IMG/VR virus record: IMGVR_UViG_3300030101_001004
Location: 1-34,896 of that record
Direction: 5' to 3' (one strand)
DNA from: a virus
Length of the DNA: 34,896 nucleotides
Shown: positions 21,272 to 30,575 of the stretch, piece after piece
Position numbering within the stretch: the stretch's first letter is position 1
How the letters are laid out: the number at the start of each line of letters is the position of its first letter
Program-made: the position numbers and the translations under genes
The notes under the pieces: generated by a model
Database searches by the model: none
The model's input: the letters and a program-made list of their open reading frames with translations, nothing else
What the model was told of the DNA's origin: nothing

Positions 21272-24246
21272 TATGCCATCCTCGTTGATTGTTGATTAAC
21301 TTTTTTCTTTTTAACTTTTGCAATAGGTACACCTTTTTCGTAAATATCCATTTTCATCTCTGGTGTAATTTCTAGGAATGGTGCATTTATTAAATCAATA
21401 TTTTCAGTATCCCACAATTGATCTGGATTAAGACCATAATCATCTTCTAAAAATTCATTTATATATCCTTTAATTTCATCTTGATTTGCATTTTTAATTA
21501 AGCTGTCTGGATCAAGTTCATTAAGTTCATCTCTTAAATACAACATAAATTCTTTGTTTAAATAATCATCATTAATAACTAAATCATGCATTTCATTTAG
21601 ATTTTTTGCATCTTTTAATTTTGTATTTCTATAATTGTATTTTCCACCTTCAAAAACTGGAACATCTGTAAGTTTAGCATTTGTTAATTTAGTTTTATAT
21701 TTTTTAACAAACTTGTTTATAAAAGAAGGAAGCATCTTATCATAAAAACCAATCATGCCTTCACCACCAACTTTTAAGTCTAGTCCAGTTAATCTTTTAC
21801 CAATTATATTTTCTGCCCCTATCTGTGTTGCTTTTTCGACAGGTGCATTTATTAATCTTTCAGCAATTTCTTTTCCAACATAATCAGCTAAATTATCTTT
21901 TGTTACATCTTGTTGAAATAAAACTGTCTCACCATTTTTATATCCATGAATTGATCCAGTTTTTTCATTATAAAATAATTGATCAATATGTTTACTTAGA
22001 TCATATCGTTCTATTTGAACACTACTAGGAGTAAAAGAGATAGCTTCAAAGTCATTATCAATTGCATATTTTATTATGCGTTTCATTGCCAACTCATGCC
22101 AGTTTTTTTTGAATGGTGCGTTAGGTACTTTTTTTACAGTATTTCTATTTTCTATATCTAATGATTTTGCTACTTCTTGAAATTCATCATATAATTTCAT
22201 ATATTCTGTATTTGTCGGACTTTTATTAACATCATCAAATTTATCCATTTTTTCAATAAGTTCTTGATGTTTTTTTTGTAAATCTGTTTGACCTCCTACA
22301 TAACCTTCTTTCCTACCAGCCTGGTGTAAGTCTGATTGTAGTTCTTCTATAAATAAAGTTTTCTTACCATTAATAGTTCTAGTGTTAAATCGTACATGAG
22401 CCAATAAGTTTTCACCACTAGGAATTGAACCAGTTTTGCTAAAGTGACTATCACCTCTATAAACTTGAGCAGTACCATTAGATGAGATTAATAATTCTGT
22501 GTAATCCTTACCACCAGGTAAAGTATGTTTACCAAAAAATGTTTTTGATGTTGGATTAAATGTATTTATGTTATATTCTACTCTTAAAAATTCTCTTATT
22601 AATGAGTCAGTTTCTACTTCAGATAACTCATCATTATTTCTTCTTGTAATAAAATCTTGTTCAAAAGTATCATCTACCCAATCATTAAATCTGGTAAATA
22701 AACCTTCATCATTATCAAGAATTATTTTTGCATCATCTATATCTTCTAAACCTTTTAATGGTTCTGGAATATCCATTTGATCATCTGGGTAAGCTAATCT
22801 ATTATTTTCATCTGTTTTTTCACCAAGTATTTTTGTATTAACTTTATTAGTTAAGGCTTTCTTTTCTACAAACTCATCTATCTGTGTTTTTGTTACTATA
22901 GGATTTTCTGCTAAGAATGTTTCTAATCCCATGTCATCTATTTCTGATTGTTTAACACCAGGTTGATTTTTAATTGTATTTAATAATTGTTCTGAGTTTA
23001 TTCCTTTTTCTGGAATATCTATTTTTTGAATAGCATTAACTACATTAGAATAAAATGCTTGTTCTGATTTGTTTAATTTGTCTAAAGGTACTTTATTAAT
23101 ATTATCGGGAACAACAACACTAGCACCACCAGATTTAAAATTTTGTACTACATATTCTTCCCCTAAACTTTCAACAAGACTGTTAGCTAAATCTTCTCTG
23201 TCAAAGGAAGCTATAACATCACCTTCTTTATTGGTAACTTTAAAGACTCCGTCTAATCCATCATCTTTAGTAACTGTTAATCCAATGCTTTCAGCAAATT
23301 CTTGTCTACCTTTTTTATCATGTTTTAATGCTTTGGACATACGAAAGAAACCCATTAGTCCTTCCATTGCAAAACTAACTGGAATACCTATAGTAATTGC
23401 ATTAGCAATAGCATTTTTTGCTTTTCTTTCAAAAACTTCATCATCATCATTTGCTTTTAAACTTTCAACAAAAACTACTCTAAGAGCATTGCTTGTTTCT
23501 TCATTATATCCAAAAGAACCAATAAGATTAGCAAGGTTTACATCTTCTTCTCTTGTTGTCGAAGCAACAAATTCCATACCCAGTTCAGCTAATATTATTT
23601 TACCCCATGTTGCTAATTGTGGTATTTTACCAAGTTGTGTATACATTCCAACTCCAAGTGTTCCGTATTGAACAAGCGGTGCAGTCATAAAAGGTAATCC
23701 TTCTACATCTCTTCTATTATCTAAAGTATAATCAAGATTAGATATTGGATCGAATTGTTTTGTTTCTTTATTGTATTTAAAACTTTCGCCTTCTTGTCCA
23801 AATTTATCTCTACCTGTGTATTGTTGAATAAAGTTTTGCCAATTATCCATTCCACCACCTGTAATAAGGTTAAGTGTCTGCCAAGCCCCTTCAGTCATCA
23901 TTGCCATACCAGCACCTATTTCTTGCCAGTAATCGGCTGGTGGTTGTTTTAATTTATCAAAGGTCCATGCCCCAGCATTAAGAATATCTTCTGACATCTG
24001 TGCTGTAGATTTAGATTTATTCATTTGGGCTTTACCCATCATTTCTAAAAAATTATAAGATTGGTTGCCTGGTTCTTTTATGCCAAAACCATTTTCATCA
24101 TATCCATAAGTAACGGTTTCACCTTGAATAGTTTTTACAGTAAATTCATGCTCATACATTTTGTCTAAGTCATAATTATTGACATCAGACATAAAACTAA
24201 AAAGTTTATCTACTATATTAAATTGTTTTTCTGTTTTTTCTTCCAT
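21271..24246 (-). CDS. Internal virion protein with LPD-like domain, 991 aa
   Basis: The N-terminal 330 residues are helical with hydrophobic patches (about 190-220, 280-300) like other ejected internal proteins. Residues about 565-870 form a separate domain recognised from phage polyvalent proteins (large polyvalent protein-associated domain). It runs through TFFGKHTLPGGKDYTELL, FIEELQSDLHQAGRKEGY (632-649), APFKKNWHELAMKR (710-723), an ERYDLSK motif (746-752) and GGEGMIGFYDKMLP (827-840). The biochemical activity of this domain is not established. The placement among ejected core proteins implies it enters the host at infection. The C-terminal 120 residues are acidic then basic. Confidence 0.7.
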   Translation of the reverse strand: MEEKTEKQFNIVDKLFSFMSDVNNYDLDKMYEHEFTVKTIQGETVTYGYDENGFGIKEPGNQSYNFLEMMGKAQMNKSKSTAQMSEDILNAGAWTFDKLKQPPADYWQEIGAGMAMMTEGAWQTLNLITGGGMDNWQNFIQQYTGRDKFGQEGESFKYNKETKQFDPISNLDYTLDNRRDVEGLPFMTAPLVQYGTLGVGMYTQLGKIPQLATWGKIILAELGMEFVASTTREEDVNLANLIGSFGYNEETSNALRVVFVESLKANDDDEVFERKAKNAIANAITIGIPVSFAMEGLMGFFRMSKALKHDKKGRQEFAESIGLTVTKDDGLDGVFKVTNKEGDVIASFDREDLANSLVESLGEEYVVQNFKSGGASVVVPDNINKVPLDKLNKSEQAFYSNVVNAIQKIDIPEKGINSEQLLNTIKNQPGVKQSEIDDMGLETFLAENPIVTKTQIDEFVEKKALTNKVNTKILGEKTDENNRLAYPDDQMDIPEPLKGLEDIDDAKIILDNDEGLFTRFNDWVDDTFEQDFITRRNNDELSEVETDSLIREFLRVEYNINTFNPTSKTFFGKHTLPGGKDYTELLISSNGTAQVYRGDSHFSKTGSIPSGENLLAHVRFNTRTINGKKTLFIEELQSDLHQAGRKEGYVGGQTDLQKKHQELIEKMDKFDDVNKSPTNTEYMKLYDEFQEVAKSLDIENRNTVKKVPNAPFKKNWHELAMKRIIKYAIDNDFEAISFTPSSVQIERYDLSKHIDQLFYNEKTGSIHGYKNGETVLFQQDVTKDNLADYVGKEIAERLINAPVEKATQIGAENIIGKRLTGLDLKVGGEGMIGFYDKMLPSFINKFVKKYKTKLTNAKLTDVPVFEGGKYNYRNTKLKDAKNLNEMHDLVINDDYLNKEFMLYLRDELNELDPDSLIKNANQDEIKGYINEFLEDDYGLNPDQLWDTENIDLINAPFLEITPEMKMDIYEKGVPIAKVKKKKVNQQSTRMA

Positions 24247-24247
24247 A

Positions 24248-26209
24248 TTATAATTGTGCTAGTTGTGCCTTTAAAGTTTTTAAATTATTTATAGTAATTC
24301 TTACTTTTGCTTTTTGAATAGACCATCCAGTATAACCATTATCTTCTGTTATAAGAACACGGGTATTATCTTTTCTCTGATCAAGATCATGTTGTAATAC
24401 TGTTATCCATTGATCTATTTGTGCTGGTTGTATATCTTTTGTTATAGGCTGTAAGTTGTAAACAGTATCACCAATACTAAGATCAAATTCTTTATTAGCA
24501 AAAACAGGGAAGCTAGTAGTTATTGAGGTAACAGTATTATTTATTCCTGTTTTAGATAATGCATCTAATTCATTTGTAATTATATTATTAACAAATTCTG
24601 TAGCGTTAAATGGATTGTCCATTTCTTCAAGTGTTTGAGTTATATCTTCATATTTCATTTGTTCTTCTAGTAATGCAATATTAACTCTTTCATACAATTG
24701 CATTGCTATTTTATTTTCTTGTGACCAGGTATCAGAGTTAGCAATATCTTGTGGCATATTTTTAATTTTACCTTTTACAATTTTCATTGCTTTTGTTACA
24801 TTTGCTGAGTTCTGTGCTTTAGCTTCTTTTATTAATGTATTAATTGTTTCAAGTTTTAATGTGCCAGAACCAAAGAAACCGTTATCATTGTTTTCTATTA
24901 ATTGATAAATGTCATACACATTAACACTACCAGTTAATATTTGAGTTCTAACTTTATCTTCTAGGTTTGGTGTATTAAATCCAATAGAGTCACTTGATTG
25001 TAATACTTTTAACAAAGCGTCTACTTGATCAGCATAAACAGGATTAGTAGCTAGAAATTCTACAGCAGTTCTTGCACTTTCTAAATTACCGTTAGCCATA
25101 GCAATAGTAAATTCTAATGTTTTTTTGTTTAATAAATCTGCTTCTGCTTTATCTATTTGACTATTTAAAATACCCATTCTTGTTTGATGCTGATTAACTT
25201 GATTCATAGCATTGGTATAAATAGCTTCTTTATCTTCTAATGAGTTAAAAATACTTTCTGCTTGTATTAATTTTTCTTTAGCTGGACCATCTTCTAATTC
25301 ATTTATTCCTTCCCATTGATACACATTATCTGGATCATTAAATGCATTTTGCATTAAATAAATAAAATCCATTCCATTTTCATCGGGATATAAATCACGC
25401 TGTATTTCTTGTAAGAAATTTTTCTTTCCTTCTATAACAGCAGTATTCCAAGTGTTTTGAAAAGTTTGTACTTGTGACTCACTAAAATTATTTGCAATCA
25501 TATTATTAGTAATACTTAATTTTCTTGCTTCTAATTGCGTATCAATATCAAAACTAACACCTTCTATTTCTAATGCACCAGAACGAATAATTTCTGGAAT
25601 ATCATTTATTTCTGCATGACTATCTTGAACTATTAAAGATTGAGTTTGTACTAAACCGTCATTTAATAATTTAGTTGCATAATTACGATGGTAAGTATTT
25701 GCTTTAATACCAAGTTGAGATTTTATTTTTAAACCAGCTTCGGGGCTTACACCTACAATAGATTGATAGTAACCATCAATAGCCCCGTTTAATTTATTTT
25801 CTAATTCTTCTAAAGATAATTTATTTACAACAGCGTTATCATATATTTCCCCTATATGACTATTCGCTTCTATAATAACATTTGTAGATAATACTTCTAG
25901 TAAAGTTGCTTTAATAGCCCTACCTTTTACTGTTGAGTCATTACCACCTTTTGCTTCTATTTGTTTTGCTATTTCTGTTGGGTTAGCATCATAATATTGT
26001 TGTAATGTAATAGGATTACCAACAGCATACTCTTGACCTTCCAATTGCATTTCAGCAGATACTTGATCATTAGCGTAATTAACAAGAGAACCAATCTTTT
26101 GATTAAGACTATTGAACATATTAGCTTGTTCTTTCAAACCAGCAAAACTTGTACCTGGTACTGAAAAACCTTGTATGCCTAATTTTCTATATGCGGGTAT
26201 CTGTACCAT
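24248..26209 (-). CDS. Internal virion protein (T7 gp15-like role), 653 aa
   Basis: After a short N-terminus with Gly/Pro/Phe (YRKLGIQGFSVPGTSFAGLK), the protein is almost wholly alpha-helical, with many Asn/Gln-rich helices and no membrane segment. This matches the profile of T7 gp15, the middle internal core protein that forms a hub in the ejection channel. The order gp14-like, gp15-like, gp16-like is kept in this window. There is a 1-bp gap to the 991-aa gene, and the ATG overlaps the previous stop (TAATG). Confidence 0.65.
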   Translation of the reverse strand: MVQIPAYRKLGIQGFSVPGTSFAGLKEQANMFNSLNQKIGSLVNYANDQVSAEMQLEGQEYAVGNPITLQQYYDANPTEIAKQIEAKGGNDSTVKGRAIKATLLEVLSTNVIIEANSHIGEIYDNAVVNKLSLEELENKLNGAIDGYYQSIVGVSPEAGLKIKSQLGIKANTYHRNYATKLLNDGLVQTQSLIVQDSHAEINDIPEIIRSGALEIEGVSFDIDTQLEARKLSITNNMIANNFSESQVQTFQNTWNTAVIEGKKNFLQEIQRDLYPDENGMDFIYLMQNAFNDPDNVYQWEGINELEDGPAKEKLIQAESIFNSLEDKEAIYTNAMNQVNQHQTRMGILNSQIDKAEADLLNKKTLEFTIAMANGNLESARTAVEFLATNPVYADQVDALLKVLQSSDSIGFNTPNLEDKVRTQILTGSVNVYDIYQLIENNDNGFFGSGTLKLETINTLIKEAKAQNSANVTKAMKIVKGKIKNMPQDIANSDTWSQENKIAMQLYERVNIALLEEQMKYEDITQTLEEMDNPFNATEFVNNIITNELDALSKTGINNTVTSITTSFPVFANKEFDLSIGDTVYNLQPITKDIQPAQIDQWITVLQHDLDQRKDNTRVLITEDNGYTGWSIQKAKVRITINNLKTLKAQLAQL

Positions 26210-26661
26210 TAATCAAACATCCCTTGTTGTTTCATAGTAGTTCCTTGCATAGCCATCGTAGCAAAAGCATTTATGTATCCAGTTTTCTTCGCTACTTTTC
26301 CAGCTTGTCTAAGTTGCGATGCTTCAAAGACAGTCATGCCTTTAATAAATTTTTCATTCAGTTGTGTTAGTTTTAATTCTTCCCCACCAGCCCTACGCAT
26401 TGCTGTTGTTAATGTCGTTAAGTATCCTTCAAACCCAGCACCACCAGAACCAGCCCTTGCGACTGCTGTTGCTAAAGTTGCATTAAGATTAGCTAATGCT
26501 ACATTGCCTTGTTCTTTTGCTTTTGTTCCTTCTACTTTACCTTCAAATTCTTTCATCATCGCTTGTGCATCGTAATACGCTTTCATGGCTTCACCTTGAT
26601 AAATTTGACCATAGGCTTGTACTGCTGTTCCCGCTACTGCTACTACTGTCCAAAAACTCAT
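26209..26661 (-). CDS. Internal virion protein (T7 gp14-like role), 150 aa
   Basis: The N-terminus is a hydrophobic helix (SFWTVVAVAGTAVQAYGQIY), followed by Ala/Gly-rich and amphipathic helices (VALANLNATLATAVARAGSG) and a C-terminal hydrophobic helix. This is the usual look of gp14-like proteins, which insert in the outer membrane during ejection. Its position directly after the tail nozzle gene (4-bp overlap) and before gp15-like supports the call. Confidence 0.75.
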   Translation of the reverse strand: MSFWTVVAVAGTAVQAYGQIYQGEAMKAYYDAQAMMKEFEGKVEGTKAKEQGNVALANLNATLATAVARAGSGGAGFEGYLTTLTTAMRRAGGEELKLTQLNEKFIKGMTVFEASQLRQAGKVAKKTGYINAFATMAMQGTTMKQQGMFD

Positions 26662-28649
26662 TGTCCTGTACTCACTTTGTATTCCAAACCAAGCAACGTA
26701 AAAAATAATGGTGCTGATTGTGAAATGGTTATTTGCCCTTGGTTATCATAACCCATTAAAGGCATAATTCTTTTCTTCCCTGTAAAAATATTATTACTAC
26801 CAAGAGTAACAGGAAATGTTTCTACAGATACATCACTACCGTTAAGGGTAATGTTTTCTGTTAAGTATAAAATTAATGTTGCTTCTAGTATTCTTTTTTT
26901 CATGCCAATAATTGTGCCACTTGGTAATTGTGTTTCAACAGGCATGGTTGTAATTGTTGGTGTGTAATCTAATCCTACTTCAATGTAAATAGCTGGAGTT
27001 TCATCAGACGTTATAGCACCAGAGGATACAGTTTCATCCGCTAGTGTTCTTCCGTTATTAATTACTTTAACTGACTTCGCTTCTAAATGTGTTAATCCCG
27101 ATATTGATGTACTACCAGGTAAGTTTCCCGCCACCGTAGAATATTGAACAGCACTATCTAAAGTAAAATCATCATTCCATTTTTCTACATTGTAAACAGT
27201 TGAACCATTAATAGATCGTTTGATAACAAAGTATGTTGTATCTACATCAACACCTACATTAATAAAATCACCATCGGTTGTTTGAGAAGAGGGGGCTACT
27301 ACTTGTTGTCCTTTAAGAATAGAATATGTTGTTAGGTTTCCATCTGTTCCATTGACAATCAATAGTAAATCCCCTTCGTCTGTCGATGTTGCTCTTCGTA
27401 AAGCCATATCGCTGGGTGCTTTAAGTAAATGTGATGATAGTAAAGAAATATTATTTGAGATGTATGATAACTCTACATCAGAAAAGTTAAATTCTCGTAA
27501 TGACTTACCAGACCGTTGAATAAATAATGTACCACTCTCTGCTATAACAGGGCGTATACCATCTTTACTTCCTCTTCTTGTTGATGGCCTTACAACAACA
27601 TTAGAAGGTGTAATAGGATTTAGGTCTGATTGCGGTAAATAAAATTCACCACCCTTTGTAAATAATTGTAAATCTCTTCCACTAACAATACCGTTAATGG
27701 CGTTCATTTGATCTGTGTCTATACTAAAAAATATTCCATCATCATCTAAACCCTCACCAGGATTAAAATCAAAAAAATCATTTACCCTAGAAGCCCACAC
27801 ACCTGTTGGTAATGTTTTACTACCACCAAAATATAATCTTCCTTCATGGAATACACAAGACCGTGGATACCCGTAAGTAGCAGACCAAGCATCAACGTAA
27901 TCAGTTTCTAAAACCCAATCACCATTTGCTAAAGCATCCGTAGAAAAAAATGGTACTTCAACAATTGCTTTAACAGATGTTGCTGAAGCAAAATCAATTA
28001 TTCTTGCTCTACCTATTCCGTCTTTTGCTTCGACATAATCATTAATATTACCACTTGCAAAAACACTAGCGGAAGCTGTTAGTGTAACATTACCATCAAC
28101 AGCGGAAGGTGTTAGTGTTCCCGAAGGTTCAGAAGTTGATAAAGTAAAAGCATACTTAGGCGTAAAGTCAAAACTAATATCACTAATAGTCCAGGTGCTA
28201 TGTGATCCACCTCTAACTATTTTTTTAGGAGCCATGTCCTCTTGCACAATAATTAATGTGTCAGCCGACTGTGTCCAATTCATTGTACCAATATTTGCTG
28301 AACCAATGCTTGTTGTTAAATAATCATTGCCACCACCATTAATACCTGTTTGTAGTACACCGCCTTTATAAACATACATTCTATTATTAACAAATAACAA
28401 CATATACGATTGTGTTGTTGAAAATTCAAAAGGTACTAAACGACATCCACTTTGCGGATTAGAAGCAGAAGGTATGGTTCCTATATACTGAAGTCCTGGC
28501 CTTCTTGTAACACCACCTTGAGGTTGTACTAAAACATTTGTAGCGGAAGATAATCCGTTATAATATTGTTTAATATCGGTTCTACTTCTTAATAGGGGAT
28601 CAATCTCACCTGTTGTAAAGTTAGACTGAAAGCTCGTAACTCTACTCAT
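26658..28649 (-). CDS. Tail tubular protein B / nozzle (T7 gp12-like)
   Basis: The 663-residue protein opens with the family hallmark: FTTGEIDPLLRSRTDIKQYY (12-31), then NVLVQPQGGVTRRPGLQYIG (39-58). Beta-propeller-like repeats follow, including FHEGRLYFGGS, WASRVNDFFDF and RDLQLFTKGGEFYLP. Nozzle proteins form the tip of the short podovirus tail and gate DNA. It lies between tail tube A and the gp14-like gene, with 1-4-bp overlaps. Confidence 0.9.
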   Translation of the reverse strand: MSRVTSFQSNFTTGEIDPLLRSRTDIKQYYNGLSSATNVLVQPQGGVTRRPGLQYIGTIPSASNPQSGCRLVPFEFSTTQSYMLLFVNNRMYVYKGGVLQTGINGGGNDYLTTSIGSANIGTMNWTQSADTLIIVQEDMAPKKIVRGGSHSTWTISDISFDFTPKYAFTLSTSEPSGTLTPSAVDGNVTLTASASVFASGNINDYVEAKDGIGRARIIDFASATSVKAIVEVPFFSTDALANGDWVLETDYVDAWSATYGYPRSCVFHEGRLYFGGSKTLPTGVWASRVNDFFDFNPGEGLDDDGIFFSIDTDQMNAINGIVSGRDLQLFTKGGEFYLPQSDLNPITPSNVVVRPSTRRGSKDGIRPVIAESGTLFIQRSGKSLREFNFSDVELSYISNNISLLSSHLLKAPSDMALRRATSTDEGDLLLIVNGTDGNLTTYSILKGQQVVAPSSQTTDGDFINVGVDVDTTYFVIKRSINGSTVYNVEKWNDDFTLDSAVQYSTVAGNLPGSTSISGLTHLEAKSVKVINNGRTLADETVSSGAITSDETPAIYIEVGLDYTPTITTMPVETQLPSGTIIGMKKRILEATLILYLTENITLNGSDVSVETFPVTLGSNNIFTGKKRIMPLMGYDNQGQITISQSAPLFFTLLGLEYKVSTGQ

Positions 28650-29266
28650 TATTTTCTAATTTCTACTAATGGAAAATCTACTATTGCTTGAGGAGGATTT
28701 CCTCTGCCATCTATATTCATTGCTTGTCTAAAATAACCACCACGATTATTTTCTGAAGGACCACCTAATGCAATATTACGCCAGTAGTTTCCCTTTTCTG
28801 TTTGATCAGTAATTGGTTCTGCTAAATGCCACGCCATCATGTATTTCATTAATTGAACAAAATATGTTGGCATTAAATCTTCTGGAACTCGGTAAACGTA
28901 ATCTATGTAAATAGTTGTTTCATTCGTAAACAATTCATTACCGTATATTTCAAATGATTGTATGGGATGAGTAAAGGTATTTGATGTATTAAAAACAGCA
29001 ATAGGGTTTCCCGCTATAGCATCTGCTGGAAGAGGGTAAGCATACTTCCATTCATTAATTGGTGTTGTTGTTGATTGTGCTAAAACAACTTTCTTTGTAC
29101 CCCATGACCATTTATACATAGTCAATGTTGAGTCTCTAATGTCTGGATATAAAGCCTGGCATAATCCACTAGCTTCAGTTCCATCAGTAAAGGAGGTGAT
29201 AACATTAGCCCCAAGCATCCTTAGAGCATCAGCACATATTCCCACATCTGTATCACCACTAGCCAT
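28649..29266 (-). CDS. Tail tubular protein A / adaptor (T7 gp11-like)
   Basis: The 205-residue protein has the pattern of gp11-like adaptors. CADALRMLGANVITSFTDGT lies near the N-terminus, then LYPDIRDSTLTMYKWSWGTK, WKYAYPLPADA, IYIDYVYRVPEDLMPTYF and a C-terminal segment ending in PLVEIRK. Adaptors link the portal to the nozzle. It follows the terminator at 29281-29300, and its TAATG overlap starts the nozzle gene. Confidence 0.85.
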   Translation of the reverse strand: MASGDTDVGICADALRMLGANVITSFTDGTEASGLCQALYPDIRDSTLTMYKWSWGTKKVVLAQSTTTPINEWKYAYPLPADAIAGNPIAVFNTSNTFTHPIQSFEIYGNELFTNETTIYIDYVYRVPEDLMPTYFVQLMKYMMAWHLAEPITDQTEKGNYWRNIALGGPSENNRGGYFRQAMNIDGRGNPPQAIVDFPLVEIRK

Positions 29267-29277
29267 AATATCCTTTT

Positions 29278-29300
29278 GTAAAAGGGGGCCGAAGCCCCCT
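29278..29300 (-). terminator. Rho-independent terminator with UUCG tetraloop
   Basis: In the minus-strand transcript AGGGGGC-UUCG-GCCCCCU is followed by UUU. It is a 7-bp nearly all-GC stem (29283-29289 with 29294-29300) capped by the extra-stable UUCG loop. It lies between the capsid/decoration pair and the tail genes, the same place as the T7 gene 10/11 terminator. The U-tract is short, so read-through into the tail genes is expected. Confidence 0.75.
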
Positions 29301-29312
29301 CGTTAATTAAGT

Positions 29313-29588
29313 TTAGTCTGAGTCAGTAACAGCAATAGTTGTACCGTCACTCACATCTACAACGCCACTTGCGTTAGATAAGACAATAGAAATTACCATT
29401 GTTGGTGCATCGCTATCATATAAAAACATGATATCGCCCACTTTCAATAGATCACTTGCAGTATTGAAATATCCAGAAGTATTCATATCCGCTGTACTAT
29501 CTGTAGTAGTATAGGTCCACATTGCTGGTGCAGTACCAGCTCGGCTATTACCACCAATCGGATTTAATCCGTCAATTGAAAAGGCCAT
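29313..29588 (-). CDS. Probable capsid decoration or head-associated protein, 91 aa
   Basis: This beta-rich 91-residue protein directly follows the major capsid gene with a 1-bp gap. It carries the pattern NPIGGNSRAGTAPAMWTYTT, NTSGYFNTASDLLKVGDIMF and a C-terminal VDVSDGTTIAVTDSD. Similar small proteins often sit beside podovirus capsid genes. It lies between the capsid promoter and the terminator, so it should be made in amounts close to the capsid protein, which suits a decoration or head-stabilising protein. Confidence 0.65.
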   Translation of the reverse strand: MAFSIDGLNPIGGNSRAGTAPAMWTYTTTDSTADMNTSGYFNTASDLLKVGDIMFLYDSDAPTMVISIVLSNASGVVDVSDGTTIAVTDSD

Positions 29589-29589
29589 A

Positions 29590-30432
29590 TTAAGACTCCC
29601 TACAAGTTATTTCAACAATACCGTCAGCATCAATGCCAACAGCACCAGCAGAGAACATAGAATTCACTAAGAATGATGCCTTTTCTGGTATGTAGTTGAT
29701 TTCAGTTTTTTGTGCCATATTTTCGGCTAAACCTACACTAGATTTATGCCATGCTAATACAGTTCTGTCAGAAGAACCATCAACAGTCAGACCGCCTTCA
29801 TCTCTATCACCAATAGTAATAAATTTGAAACCAAGGAATGAATCAATGGACCCTGTTGCAAGAACACGCACAGTATTTGTGTCAATAGACTTTACATCAG
29901 CTTCATCTAATAGACCTTGCATACTCTTAGCGTGACATAGAATAAATCTATCTTCCGCTGGTACGTTTTTAGTATCCATTAGTTGCTTCGCTTTTAAAAG
30001 TTTATCAACGTTTAAATTAGTGTTAGCACCACCAATTGAATTAGCTACAGTTAAAGAAGTTCCCGCACCATCAATCGCATCAATGATCATTTGATCAAGT
30101 CTACGTCCAATAGCTTTTGAAACTACTTCTACTAATTCTCTTCTTTCGTCAAAGTTTACCTTTGATTGCATAAAAATATCACTATATTCACCAGCAGAGA
30201 AATCTGTCATAGATACAGATACTTGACTGTGAGCAACACCCAATGGAGTAATGTCCGCTTGAGGTACTCTTAATGTAGCACTACCTTTACCAATCTTAGG
30301 AAACTTATAAGTATTGCCCTCTACTCCCGATCTTAATCGAACAGTATCACGAAGCACACTTGATGCTTGGTAAGCCTGTTTAACTTCAGAATCAAAAAGA
30401 GTAACATAAGCAGTAGATAATGTTAAAGACAT
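29590..30432 (-). CDS. Major capsid protein
   Basis: The 280-residue protein has the look of an HK97-fold capsid protein. The N-arm is SLTLSTAYVTLFDSEVKQAY. Strands and a spine helix follow (FMQSKVNFDERRELVEVVSK, AIGRRLDQMIIDAI), then an A-domain with KLLKAKQLMDTKNVPAEDRF and a final FITIGDRDEGG/VLAWHKSSVGLA section. The position after scaffold and the strong RBS (AAAAGGAAAAGATATT before the ATG) support it. A TATAAT promoter lies about 115 bp upstream. Confidence 0.85.
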   Translation of the reverse strand: MSLTLSTAYVTLFDSEVKQAYQASSVLRDTVRLRSGVEGNTYKFPKIGKGSATLRVPQADITPLGVAHSQVSVSMTDFSAGEYSDIFMQSKVNFDERRELVEVVSKAIGRRLDQMIIDAIDGAGTSLTVANSIGGANTNLNVDKLLKAKQLMDTKNVPAEDRFILCHAKSMQGLLDEADVKSIDTNTVRVLATGSIDSFLGFKFITIGDRDEGGLTVDGSSDRTVLAWHKSSVGLAENMAQKTEINYIPEKASFLVNSMFSAGAVGIDADGIVEITCRES

Positions 30433-30575
30433 AATATCTTTTCCTTTTAATTAATAAGTTTGATTTCAGTTGTTCGATTAACTCGGCTGAATATATAAAT
30501 GTTCGGCCATAAAAAATATGGTTGTCGATCTTAGAAATCTATTTCATATTATAAAAAATTTGTGAAGGTAAACAA
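30433..30575 (-). promoter_or_regulatory. Capsid gene leader with promoter
   Basis: This is the only gap of more than 100 bp inside the virion gene block (143 bp). A promoter with a perfect -10 TATAAT (30553-30548) and a weak -35 TTGTTT (30575-30570) at 16-bp spacing starts right after the scaffold stop. A small hairpin, CCATA/TATGG (30507-30511, 30517-30521), lies in the leader. A dedicated promoter would raise capsid output. Confidence 0.55.

Noticed and set aside
23069-23671. 200-aa open frame on the plus strand
   Set aside because: It lies wholly opposite the 991-aa internal virion protein gene and its Ser/Pro/Leu-rich translation looks like an antisense frame; there is no plus-strand promoter or RBS.
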